NCBI GenBank assembly: GCA_020851035.1
Contig: JADZDM010000021.1
Coordinates: forward strand, 1 to 64,000
Reading direction: 5' to 3'
DNA from: Gemmatimonadaceae bacterium
GTDB lineage: Bacteria > Gemmatimonadota > Gemmatimonadetes > Gemmatimonadales > Gemmatimonadaceae
Length of the DNA: 64,000 nucleotides
Below the pieces are notes generated by a model. That model searched no databases. It worked only from the letters and a program-made list of their open reading frames with translations, and was not told the origin of the DNA. The translations under genes were made by a program, and so were the position numbers. Shown in pieces: positions 57,422 to 64,000 of the stretch. Each line of letters begins with the position of its first letter. Position 1 is the first letter of the stretch.

Positions 57422-57940
57422 TCAGCGCGAACGTTCCACCCGGTCGGCGATCCGCTGCAGTCGCTCGGCGTCGCCCGGCACTGCGGCGACGGCGGCCACC
57501 GCCGGTGCCGCCGGTGCCGCGGCAGGCCGCTGGCGCCGGATCCAGCGGGCGATCACGCCGCCGGCGAGCAGGATGAGAAGGAAGGGCACGAGCCACGCGA
57601 CCGCGCCCATCCCGCGCAGGCGGGGCGCGGCGAGCACACCCTCGCCGTAGACCGCGACGAGTTCCGCGCGGAGGTCGGCCTCGGTGGCCCCCGCGGCGGC
57701 ACGCGCGACGATCGCGCGGCGCAACGAGTCGGCCGAGGGGCTGGGGCAGTTGGAGAGCAGCAGGCCGGGGCAGTATGGGCTCATGACCGTCGCAATCACC
57801 TCGCTCGCCACGCGCGGCACCTCGCCGGCAGCGCCGGAGGGGCGTGACTGCGCGTGGGCCGCGGGTGCGCCGGCGCAACACACCGCGAACAGGACGACGA
57901 GACGGCGGCAGGCCGGACCGGTGCGGGTCGGGCGGTTCAT
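57422..57940 (-). CDS. CcmH-like cytochrome c maturation protein
   Basis: The 172-residue product has a signal peptide (LVVLFAVCCAGAPAAHAQ), the CcmH helical-bundle region with cysteines in SPYCPGLLLSNCPSPSADSL, and a C-terminal membrane anchor (AWLVPFLLILLAGGVIARWI). Standard CcmH has an LRCxxC pair; here the two cysteines are spaced C-x7-C, a variant I recall from other CcmH-like proteins. It would reduce apocytochrome thiols for haem attachment. ATG 57940 starts the signal peptide. No other ccm gene is adjacent, only cytochrome c genes. Confidence 0.72.
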   Translation of the reverse strand: MNRPTRTGPACRRLVVLFAVCCAGAPAAHAQSRPSGAAGEVPRVASEVIATVMSPYCPGLLLSNCPSPSADSLRRAIVARAAAGATEADLRAELVAVYGEGVLAAPRLRGMGAVAWLVPFLLILLAGGVIARWIRRQRPAAAPAAPAVAAVAAVPGDAERLQRIADRVERSR

Positions 57941-58064
57941 CGGCACTCCATGGAAAAATCGAGGCTGCACCGTGCAGCGGGTGTTCGGGCAACTGACCGG
58001 GCGGAGGCGCGGGCCGCCTCACGCGGTGCGCCGCCGCGCGGCCGTCGATACGTTTCGTCACAGC

Positions 58065-58520
58065 ATGCGACAGCGTTCACTCACGCAGCGGCTCGTCACC
58101 GCCCTGTTCGGCGTCTGGTTCTGCCTCCTGGTGGCGGAACCGCTGCCGCTGCATGTGTGCCCGATGCACGACGGGCTGCCGCCGAGTGCCACGGCAGGAT
58201 ACACCGCAGACCTGTCGGAGGATCGTTGTGCCCCCCCTGGCCAGGCGGCCATCACACATGCGCCCGACGCGCATGATGCGCCGGCCACGGACACACCGGC
58301 GGGGCACGCCGCGCATCAGTGCCTCTGTCTTGGCTGCTGCGCGGGCACCCCGGCAATCGCGTTGCCTGGGGCGCCCGTCGTCAATGTGCCGTGCGCACTT
58401 GCCGACGTGCAAGTGTTGCAGGTTGCAGCACGCAACGATACGCTGGTCGCAACACGCTTCGCGCATGTGCTGCCGTTCGCCAACGGGCCACCGCCCACGC
58501 GGCACCTCCGGCACGGCTGA
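58065..58520 (+). CDS. Secreted Cys/His-rich protein (DUF2946-like)
   Basis: The 151-residue product starts with a hydrophobic segment (LVTALFGVWFCLLVAEPLPL) followed by a region rich in potential metal ligands: HVCPMHDG, a His/Asp/Ala stretch (THAPDAHDAPATDTPAGHAA) and HQCLCLGCCAG. Similar small exported proteins occur beside copper genes. Here a PCuAC gene follows on the same strand after ~245 bp with no other gene. TACGTT (58049-58054) precedes ATG 58065 by 10 nt. A copper-binding role is inferred. Confidence 0.68.
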   Translation: MRQRSLTQRLVTALFGVWFCLLVAEPLPLHVCPMHDGLPPSATAGYTADLSEDRCAPPGQAAITHAPDAHDAPATDTPAGHAAHQCLCLGCCAGTPAIALPGAPVVNVPCALADVQVLQVAARNDTLVATRFAHVLPFANGPPPTRHLRHG

Positions 58521-58765
58521 GCAGGCACGACGTCCTGCACGCTGGCGGACCTGTGCGTCGAACACGCGTCGACCACCGTGCCGTGCCGGAAACGGGCGCA
58601 GAGCGCCGACGTGCGACAGTGCAGGCAGGCCTTGGCGCCGGGCTTTCCGCTCCGGGCCCCCGGACGCCACACGCCTGTGCTGTCGTGCCGCGCGTGAGCC
58701 GGACAGACTCCCTTTCCTTCCACTCCATCCCGGAGACCGGTGACAGCCGGTGCTCCAGCGGAGCC

Positions 58766-59215
58766 ATGCCCTTGATGTCCATGCTTCGCGCCGCCCGCGC
58801 TCTCGGGTGCGGCGCCGCGGTGGCGTGTGCGGCCGGCTGCACACGCGCACCTGAACGCACGTCACCAGCCCTCGACGCCGCCTGGGTCCGACCCACCCCG
58901 GCCGGCGCCATGGCTGCGATCTATCTCACCATCCACAACCCGACGGACACCACGCTGGTGCTGACGGGCGTGAGCGTGGAGGGCGTCGCACACTCCACGT
59001 TCCACGAATCACGCGACTCGGCGGGCATGTCGCACATGGCCGACTTCGACTCGCTGCCGGTGCCATCACACGATTCCGTGGTCCTGGGCCCCCGTGGCCT
59101 GCACATCATGGCCCACGGCCTGCCGCGGGCGCTCACGATGCGTGACTCGGTGCGGGTGACCGTGCGCACGCGCAGCGGCGCATCCCTCACCGCGGTGGCA
59201 AAGGTGCGCGAGTAG
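58766..59215 (+). CDS. PCu(A)C-type periplasmic copper chaperone, second copy
   Basis: The 149-residue product has a probable lipoprotein signal (GCGAAVACAAGC) and the copper motif in the same order as the first copy: STFHESRDSAGMSHM and then GLHIMAHGLPRAL. The first site is richer in Met/His here (MSHM). It probably hands Cu(I) to cytochrome oxidase or a related copper protein. Start is ATG 58766 or the in-frame ATGs at 58775 and 58781, which give a shorter leader. A strong hairpin follows the stop. Confidence 0.86.
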   Translation: MPLMSMLRAARALGCGAAVACAAGCTRAPERTSPALDAAWVRPTPAGAMAAIYLTIHNPTDTTLVLTGVSVEGVAHSTFHESRDSAGMSHMADFDSLPVPSHDSVVLGPRGLHIMAHGLPRALTMRDSVRVTVRTRSGASLTAVAKVRE

Positions 59216-59239
59216 CCCGCGTGCCGGTGCACGATGTGA

Positions 59240-59276
59240 CACTGGCCGGCCGCGCGAGGTGCGCGGCCGGCCAGTG
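59240..59276. terminator. Perfect 16-bp hairpin between convergent genes
   Basis: CACTGGCCGGCCGCGC (59240-59255) pairs with 59261-59276 across a 5-nt loop GAGGT. It lies between the PCuAC stop (59215) and the minus-strand cytochrome c stop (59298). Confidence 0.8.
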
Positions 59277-59297
59277 CCTGCATTCGTGCGACGGCGG

Positions 59298-59819
59298 TCA
59301 GCGAAGCGGTGCGAGCTCCGCCGGGGACCAGGCTGCGGTACGCGACGCGTACTTCGCGCGCACCGTCTTCACCTCCTCCTCCGTGACGGCCGGCGCGCTG
59401 TTACCCCAGGAGCTGCGCTCATGGGTCAGCACGGCGGCGATCTCGGCATCCGTCATCGCACCACCCCACGGCGCCATGGCGCCATTGTACTTCTTGCCCT
59501 TCACCTCGATCTCGCCCTGCATGCCGTGCAGGACGATCGCGATCGGCACCTCGGCCTTGCCATTGAGCCACTCCGAGCCGGCCAGCGGCGGGAAGTTGCC
59601 CTCGAGCCCTTCGCCGTTGGCCTGGTGGCAGGCCCCGCACACCTGCGTGTACTTCTCGGCGCCCGGGCTCGTGGCAGCCGCCGCGGCGCCTGCTGCCGTG
59701 TCGGCCGCGACGGCAACCGTCGTGGCCGTGGCGCTGTCGCCAGCCGCCTTCTTCTCACCGCCGCCGCATGCTGCCAACGCCAGCAACAACACCGGTCCTG
59801 TCCACGCAATGCTACGCAT
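59298..59819 (-). CDS. Cytochrome c lipoprotein (copy B)
   Basis: The 173-residue product has a lipobox (LLALAACGGG), an Ala/Thr-rich linker and a cytochrome c domain closely matching copy A: YTQVCGACHQANGEGLEGNF, PLAGSEWLNGKAEVPIAIVL, YNGAMAPWGGAMTDAEIAAV. The haem is held by CGACH and the axial Met is probably in the GAMAPWGG segment. As a lipoprotein it is membrane-tethered, unlike copy A. GGAGAG lies 7 nt before ATG 59819, one of the clearer Shine-Dalgarno sequences here. Confidence 0.88.
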   Translation of the reverse strand: MRSIAWTGPVLLLALAACGGGEKKAAGDSATATTVAVAADTAAGAAAAATSPGAEKYTQVCGACHQANGEGLEGNFPPLAGSEWLNGKAEVPIAIVLHGMQGEIEVKGKKYNGAMAPWGGAMTDAEIAAVLTHERSSWGNSAPAVTEEEVKTVRAKYASRTAAWSPAELAPLR

Positions 59820-59926
59820 TCTAAACTCTCCGTGACTTGTGCTCCGAGCCTGTGATGTCGCCCGCCGGCCGTCGAACCGGCATCGGACACCCGAAATTTC
59901 CAGACATGCGCGGCGCGGCGCAACCG

Positions 59927-61129
59927 TCAGGCCGAGCGCGCCACGGCCTGCGCGATGTCGGCGATGATGTCGTCCACATGCTCCAGCCCGACAGAGATCC
60001 GGACCATCCCCGGCACGATCCCGACCTGCTGCCGCTCCTCCTCGCTCAGCCTGGAATGCGTGGTCGACGTGGGATGCGTGACGATGCTGCGCGCATCGCC
60101 CAGGTTCGGCGTGTGCGAGAGCAGCTCGACGGCGTCGAGGAAGCGGCGCGCGCGCTCCAGCCCGCCCTCGAGCTCCAGCACCACGATGCCCCCGCCGGCC
60201 GACATCTGCCGCCGGGCCAGCGCGTGGTCGGGGTGGCTCTTCAGGAACGGGTAGCGCACCCGGGAGACACCCGCGTGTCCCTCGAAGTGCGTGGCCACCG
60301 CCAGCGCACTGGCGCAGTGCCGCTCCATGCGGAGGGCGAGCGTCTCCAGGCTCTTCGACAGCACCCAGGCGTTGAAGGCCGACATCGCCGGGCCGGTGTG
60401 CCGGATGAAGAACCGCAGCTCGGCGATGAGCTCCGCCGTGCCGACCACCACGCCGCCGAGCACCCGTCCCTGCCCGTCCATGTACTTGGTGGCGGAGTGC
60501 ACCACGAGGTGGGCGCCGTGGCGGATCGGCTGCTGCAGGACGGGGGTGGTGAAGCAGTTGTCGACCACGAACAGCAATCCCCGCTGGGCGCAGAGCTGGC
60601 CGAGCATCGCGAGGTCGATCAGCGCGAGGCCCGGATTGGAGGGGGTCTCGACGAACAGCATCATGGTGGCCGGCGTGCAGGCGGCTGCCCACTGCTCGGG
60701 GGTCGCATCGGCATCGACGTAGGTGGCCGTGATGCCCCAGCGCGGGAAGAGCTTGGTGAAGAGCTGGTGCGTGGAGCCGAACAGGGCCCGCGAGGCCACC
60801 ACGTGATCGCCGCTGCGCAGGAAGGCCGCGAGGCTGCCGAAGACCGCCGCCATGCCGCTGGCGAACGCGATGCCGTCGGCCGCGCCCTCCAGCAGTGCCA
60901 CCTTGCGGACGAACTCGTCGGTGTTCGGGTTGGAGTACCGGCTGTAGATGTTCCCCTGCTCCTCGTCGGCGAAGAGCGCCCGCGCCTGCTCGGCATCGTC
61001 GAACACGAAGCTCGACGTGAGGAAGAGCGGCACCGCGTGTTCGCGTTCGGGGCCGCGCGCGACCTGGGTGCGGATGGCGAGGGTCTCGGGATGGAGCGGG
61101 CGCGGCGCGGGATCGGGCTGGTCGGCCAA
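59927..61129 (-). CDS. Trans-sulfuration PLP enzyme (O-succinylhomoserine sulfhydrylase / cystathionine gamma-synthase family)
   Basis: The 400-residue protein has the Cys/Met metabolism PLP fold: SSFVFDDAEQARALFADEEQ, YSRYSNPNTDEF, DGIAFASGMAAV, VETPSNPGLALIDLA, then VVDNCFTTPVLQQP and the PLP lysine in VHSATKYMDGQGRVLGG. DPTHSRL-like THPTSTTHSRLSEEER and a C-terminal SVGLEHVDDI close the family signature. Specificity (MetZ, MetB or lyase) cannot be fixed, though YMDGQGR favours MetZ-like sulfhydrylases. TTG 61129 is chosen just before DQPDPAPRPLHPETLAIRTQ; an ATG at 61225 is possible but places a TAGGAT promoter-like element inside the gene. Confidence 0.87.
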   Translation of the reverse strand: MADQPDPAPRPLHPETLAIRTQVARGPEREHAVPLFLTSSFVFDDAEQARALFADEEQGNIYSRYSNPNTDEFVRKVALLEGAADGIAFASGMAAVFGSLAAFLRSGDHVVASRALFGSTHQLFTKLFPRWGITATYVDADATPEQWAAACTPATMMLFVETPSNPGLALIDLAMLGQLCAQRGLLFVVDNCFTTPVLQQPIRHGAHLVVHSATKYMDGQGRVLGGVVVGTAELIAELRFFIRHTGPAMSAFNAWVLSKSLETLALRMERHCASALAVATHFEGHAGVSRVRYPFLKSHPDHALARRQMSAGGGIVVLELEGGLERARRFLDAVELLSHTPNLGDARSIVTHPTSTTHSRLSEEERQQVGIVPGMVRISVGLEHVDDIIADIAQAVARSA

Positions 61130-61359
61130 TCTGACCTCAAACGGCGGGACGGTGTTCGGCGCATTCTGGCAGAGCCGAATCCTATCGCGACCTGGCCGGC
61201 TCGTCAGTGCAGGCGTGCCCGGCATCGTGCACCAACGGAATCGCGTGCTCCGGGGTACGGGATGGTGAGGGCGGACGGCGTCACGCCGTTGGCGCCCGGC
61301 CAGCCCCGCCATGTGCGGAGCCAACTGACCTGTACGACCACACCTCCACGGAGACCCTG

Positions 61360-61833
61360 ATGATGCGTTCCATGCGTGCTGCAGCCCTCGCGGCGGCGCT
61401 CCTGATCGGTTCGACTGTCACTGCTGGCGCCCAGGGCGGGCCGCCGGGCGGTGGCGGACCGGGCGGCATGCGGCGCGCGCCGGATGCGATGGCGCTGCTC
61501 GAGCGGCCACTGGCCGGCGTCGAGGGGCTGACCGATGCACAGAAGGACACGCTCGGCAAGCTCGAGGCAGCCTACAAGCCGAAGTTCGTGACGATGAACA
61601 CGGCGATGCGCGAGGCGATGATGGCCGCGCGCCAGAGCGGGAACACGCCGGACATGGCGTCGATGATGAAGATGCGCGAGGCGATGGTGGCGATGCGGAA
61701 GGAAGAGCTGGCCGCGGCCCGCGCGCTCCTGACGGCGGCGCAGCACCCGAAGTTCGACGAGAACGTGAAGGCGGAGGACGCCGAGCGTGATGCGATGCGC
61801 GGGCGGATGGGTGGCGGTGGCCCGCCGCGGTAG
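61360..61833 (+). CDS. Secreted Spy/CpxP-like protein (LTxxQ family), copy 1
   Basis: The 157-residue product has a signal peptide (AAALAAALLIGSTVTAGAQ), a Gly/Pro-rich start and a helical body with the LTxxQ hallmark (GLTDAQKDTLGKLEAAYKPK). A second, weaker LTAAQ occurs in ARALLTAAQHPKF. Such periplasmic proteins are chaperones or envelope-stress modulators. The body is unusually Met-rich (MMKMREAMVAM), which may reflect oxidative or copper stress. Its neighbour 61962-62474 is a related protein on the same strand. Confidence 0.78.
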   Translation: MMRSMRAAALAAALLIGSTVTAGAQGGPPGGGGPGGMRRAPDAMALLERPLAGVEGLTDAQKDTLGKLEAAYKPKFVTMNTAMREAMMAARQSGNTPDMASMMKMREAMVAMRKEELAAARALLTAAQHPKFDENVKAEDAERDAMRGRMGGGGPPR

Positions 61834-61853
61834 GCGTTCGCACACCGCAGGAT

Positions 61854-61899
61854 GAACGGGGCGGGGCGACAGGCGAGACTTGCCTGCCCCGCCCCGTTC
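61854..61899. terminator. 14-bp hairpin with inner stem between the two Spy-like genes
   Basis: GAACGGGGCGGGGC (61854-61867) pairs perfectly with 61886-61899. An inner AGGC/GCCT (61871-61874/61882-61885) continues the stem. It separates the two LTxxQ genes, so the second is probably transcribed on its own. Confidence 0.75.
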
Positions 61900-61961
61900 C
61901 GGCATCGTGCAGGCCGGCTCCGGCCCGATGACACGTGGCCCCACTTCCGCAGGAGTGCAGC

Positions 61962-62474
61962 ATGGAACAGCGCACGACGGTTCAGCGCACCATCCGCCGG
62001 CGCATGGCGCAGGTCACCCTGGTCGCCCTGGTGATGTTCCCGATGGCCGTCCGTCCCGCCGCGGCACAGCAGGTGGCGAGCAACGCGCCGGTGCGGCTGT
62101 CGATCGAGGAGCTGACGGCGCAGTGGGCCTCGCTGGAGCGCCCCCTGCTGGGTGTCACCGAGCTGACGGACCTGCAGCGCGATGCGATCGAGCTGCTGGA
62201 GGAGAAGTATCGCAAGCTCTTCAACGACGAGGCCGGCCCGATCCGCGCCGCACGAAGCGCGCTGCTGCAGAACAGCCAGAACTTCGCGCGGCAGGACGTG
62301 GAGCGGGCGCTGTCGCGCATGGCCGCGCTGCGCAAGCGTGAGCTGGAGCTGCTGCGCACCATCCTGACCGACGCACAGCGGGTGCGGTACGACGAGAACC
62401 TGAAGGTGCTGGACGCCGAGGAGGAGGATGCGCGGCTGCGTCGGGCGCGCGAGGAAGCCTTCTACACGCCGTGA
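61962..62474 (+). CDS. Secreted Spy/CpxP-like protein (LTxxQ family), copy 2
   Basis: The 170-residue product has an extended N-terminal region and a signal segment (VTLVALVMFPMAVRPAAAQ). The body ERPLLGVTELTDLQRDAIEL then EEKYRKLFNDE parallels copy 1 (ERPLAGVEGLTDAQKDTLGK). The helical part, RMAALRKRELELLRTILTDA, has the second LTDAQ. AGGAG at 61951-61955 sits 6 nt before ATG 61962. It is convergent with the FAD oxidase gene 9 bp away. Role likely as envelope chaperone-like protein. Confidence 0.78.
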   Translation: MEQRTTVQRTIRRRMAQVTLVALVMFPMAVRPAAAQQVASNAPVRLSIEELTAQWASLERPLLGVTELTDLQRDAIELLEEKYRKLFNDEAGPIRAARSALLQNSQNFARQDVERALSRMAALRKRELELLRTILTDAQRVRYDENLKVLDAEEEDARLRRAREEAFYTP

Positions 62475-62483
62475 CGGCGCCGG

Positions 62484-63599
62484 TCAGCCGGGCATCGTCC
62501 GGGTGGCCCACTCCACCGCGTCGCGGGCACAGAGTCCGCCGATGATGTTGCCGGTGCCGCTGTAGGCGCCGATGGCGAACACGCCGTCGCGCACCTCCTC
62601 GCAGATCGGCGCACCGTCCTCCGTGTAGGCCACGCTCGCGGCCCAGCGGTGCGTGATCGGTGCCGCGGTGCCGATATGCCCGCGCAGGAACTGCTCGATG
62701 CGTGCCTGGATGGTGTCGGTCGGCACGTCGAGCGGCGTCCACTCCGTCTCGAGCTCCGTGTCCCGGAACCCGCCCACCGCCACGCACCCGTCGTCGAGCT
62801 GGCGCCAGTACTCGAAGCCGTCGTGGAAGTAGATGGGTCGCGGGATGCTGACGTCGGTGGCCGGTGCGGTCGCGAGCATCTGCAGTCGCGCCGTCGTCAC
62901 GCGCGGCTGCAACTCGGGGAGCACCAGCTCGATGCGGCCGTCGACGGCCACGATCACGCGGCGGCAGGTGATGGTGCCGCGATCGGTGACGACGCGGGTG
63001 CCGCTGATCGCGGTGGCGCGGGTGGCACCGTGGAGTCGCGCGCCGGCCGCGAGTGCGTGTCGCGCCATGCCGCGCACGCGCTGCAGCGGCTGCATCACGC
63101 CATCGGTGGGCATCAGCAGCCCCTCGCCATCCGGGCCGCGGTACCATTCCACCGGCAGTCCATCGCGCACCATCGCGTCGAACTGCACGCGGCAGTCGTC
63201 CAGCTCGGCCGGTGACGCGGCCAGCCGCAGCGATCCCGTGCGGCGCGTGCACTCCGGGAACTCGTCGAAGATGGCATCCATCTCGGCCAGCGTGCGACGG
63301 TACATCGTGACGGCGGTGTCGTGCCCGAGCAGGCGCACGGCATCGTGGTGGAAGTCGGCGAGGCCGGCGAGCAGCAGGCCACCGTTGCGACCGGCGGCAC
63401 CCGCACCGACATCGGCGGCATCGATGCCGATCACGTCGAGCTGCCGCGCGCGCAGCGTGCGCACGGCGACCAGTCCGCTGCCGCCGAGTCCGACCACGCA
63501 GACGTCGCAGGTGGCATCACCGGCGAGGGGTGGCGTGGCGATCCAGCCGCCGGCATCCCAGGCGGGGGTGTTGAACGGGACCGGGGCGACGGTGGCCAT
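62484..63599 (-). CDS. FAD-dependent oxidoreductase (DAO family, D-amino-acid/glycine oxidase-like)
   Basis: The 371-residue protein has the dinucleotide fold VCVVGLGGSGLVAVRTLRAR with the DAO-typical GAGAAGRNGGLLLAG shortly after, and the C-terminal GAYSGTGNIIGGLCARDAVE closing the FAD site. The middle domain (RRTGSLRLAASPAELDD, YFHDGFEYWRQLDDGCVAVG) suits amine or amino-acid oxidation. The substrate is not predictable. ATG 63599 leads a 9-bp gap to the next minus-strand gene. Confidence 0.85.
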   Translation of the reverse strand: MATVAPVPFNTPAWDAGGWIATPPLAGDATCDVCVVGLGGSGLVAVRTLRARQLDVIGIDAADVGAGAAGRNGGLLLAGLADFHHDAVRLLGHDTAVTMYRRTLAEMDAIFDEFPECTRRTGSLRLAASPAELDDCRVQFDAMVRDGLPVEWYRGPDGEGLLMPTDGVMQPLQRVRGMARHALAAGARLHGATRATAISGTRVVTDRGTITCRRVIVAVDGRIELVLPELQPRVTTARLQMLATAPATDVSIPRPIYFHDGFEYWRQLDDGCVAVGGFRDTELETEWTPLDVPTDTIQARIEQFLRGHIGTAAPITHRWAASVAYTEDGAPICEEVRDGVFAIGAYSGTGNIIGGLCARDAVEWATRTMPG

Positions 63600-63608
63600 G
63601 GGGCGTCC

Positions 63609-63794
63609 TCAGCGGGGGCGGCAGGTCTTCGTGGAGTCCACGTACACGCGGCCCGCGGCGGTGCACTCCGCCCGCGGGTCCACGCGCAGCGACTTGCTGG
63701 CGACGATGCGCAGGCCGACGAGGGCGAGCGCACCGAGGGTGATCATGGCAATGAGCACCTTGATCGCCCGGTCCAGGCGCTGCATCGCGTCCAT
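63609..63794 (-). CDS. Small single-helix membrane protein of unknown function
   Basis: The 61-residue product has one membrane helix (IKVLIAMITLGALALVGLRIV) and a short C-terminal domain with two cysteines (ECTAAGRVYVDSTKTCRPR), probably disulfide-linked if exported. ATG 63794 overlaps the stop of the LOG-family gene by one base (TGATG), so it is co-translated with it. Confidence 0.6.
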   Translation of the reverse strand: MDAMQRLDRAIKVLIAMITLGALALVGLRIVASKSLRVDPRAECTAAGRVYVDSTKTCRPR

Positions 63795-64000
63795 CAGCGG
63801 CCCTTGCCGGCGGGGCGGCTCTTCTGTGCCGCGTGGGCCTCGATCACGGCACGTGCGGCCTCGCGGGGATCGTCGGTGAGCAGGAGCAGGTCGAGGTCGC
63901 CGGGGCTGATCTTGCGTTCGCCGGCCACGCGCGACTGCAGCCAGCGAATGAGGCCAGCCCAGTAGTGGGTGCCGAAGAGGATCACGGGGAACTGGAAGAT
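63794..64000 (-). CDS. LOG-family protein (putative cytokinin riboside 5'-monophosphate phosphoribohydrolase), 3' part only
   Basis: The frame enters from the right edge. The visible C-terminal ~68 residues, beginning IFQFPVILFGTHYWAGLIRW and continuing ISPGDLDLLLLTDDPREAAR, match the end of LOG/TIGR00730 nucleotide-binding proteins. The PGGxGTxxE signature lies outside the window. The last ~14 residues (HAAQKSRPAGKGR) are basic. The family cleaves ribose-5-phosphate from nucleoside monophosphates; substrate in bacteria is often unclear. Confidence 0.8.
   Translation of the reverse strand: MFQFPVILFGTHYWAGLIRWLQSRVAGERKISPGDLDLLLLTDDPREAARAVIEAHAAQKSRPAGKGR

Noticed and set aside
1-64000. 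tRNA, rRNA, CRISPR arrays, prophage or restriction-modification genes
   Set aside because: No cloverleaf-like sequence, spaced repeats, integrase or phage structural gene was found; only the broken transposase and two lone HNH genes hint at mobility.

Overview
The window is very GC-rich, gene-dense bacterial chromosome. Gene content (fused alpha/beta 2-oxoacid dehydrogenase E1, TPR-CHAT protease, DUF4097-type repeat protein, bacterial deoxyhypusine-synthase homologue, many secreted proteins with short signal peptides) suggests Gemmatimonadota; this is inference, because no rRNA or other marker gene is present. I saw no tRNA, rRNA or CRISPR array.

Layout. 1-4.7 kb: the 3' end of a molybdopterin (MsrP/sulfite-oxidase type) oxidoreductase gene, then a visibly more A+T-rich insert (class C beta-lactamase-family hydrolase, GntR/FCD regulator, broken IS481-type transposase) that ends in a second copy of the oxidoreductase gene's last ~140 bp. 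4.7-11.3 kb: secreted protein, class A penicillin-binding protein, NAD+ synthetase, a histidine-phosphatase homologue with its catalytic His replaced, a BtuF-like binding protein, an HNH nuclease. 11.5-15.9 kb: HIT protein, OmpA-like protein, fused E1. 15.9-20.1 kb: a minus-strand operon of three related secreted proteins plus a barrel-less amidohydrolase remnant, with an HNH gene diverging from it and a 2Fe-2S protein beyond. 20.3-24.1 kb: rhodanese, OsmC, and a probable zinc-response group (MerC-like protein, zinc-free L31, Fur-family regulator, palindromic operators).

24.2-29.4 kb: copper and redox genes (Sco1, PCuAC, cupredoxin, CopC, CopD, TlpA-like) with a deoxyhypusine-synthase homologue. 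29.5-39.9 kb: orphan hybrid histidine kinase behind a tiny upstream ORF, DUF4097 repeat protein, BioD-like protein without a P-loop, PdxH, SDR without the catalytic Tyr, TPR protein, a 158-bp palindromic MITE-like element, thioredoxin-like protein, RsgA, proline dehydrogenase. 40-50.1 kb: a four-gene peptidase operon (catalytically degenerate beta-lactamase-fold protein, sensor-like lipoprotein, S9 dipeptidyl peptidase, M14 carboxypeptidase) divergent from a secreted TPR-CHAT protease, followed by a long inverted CGCAAAG-repeat region and an ECF sigma/membrane anti-sigma pair. The anti-sigma factor and the lipoprotein share the same periplasmic domain, so this is the best candidate for a linked, undescribed system.

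50.1-64 kb: beta-oxidation genes fadJ/fadI, glpD, greA, a metallo-beta-lactamase, a second copper/cytochrome c group with paired cytochromes c, a CcmH-like protein and a second PCuAC, a Met/Cys PLP enzyme, two Spy-like proteins, an FAD oxidase and the end of a LOG-family gene. Two sequence-wide themes are near-leaderless promoters (TAnnnT 6-7 nt before a start codon) and strong perfect hairpins between convergent genes.
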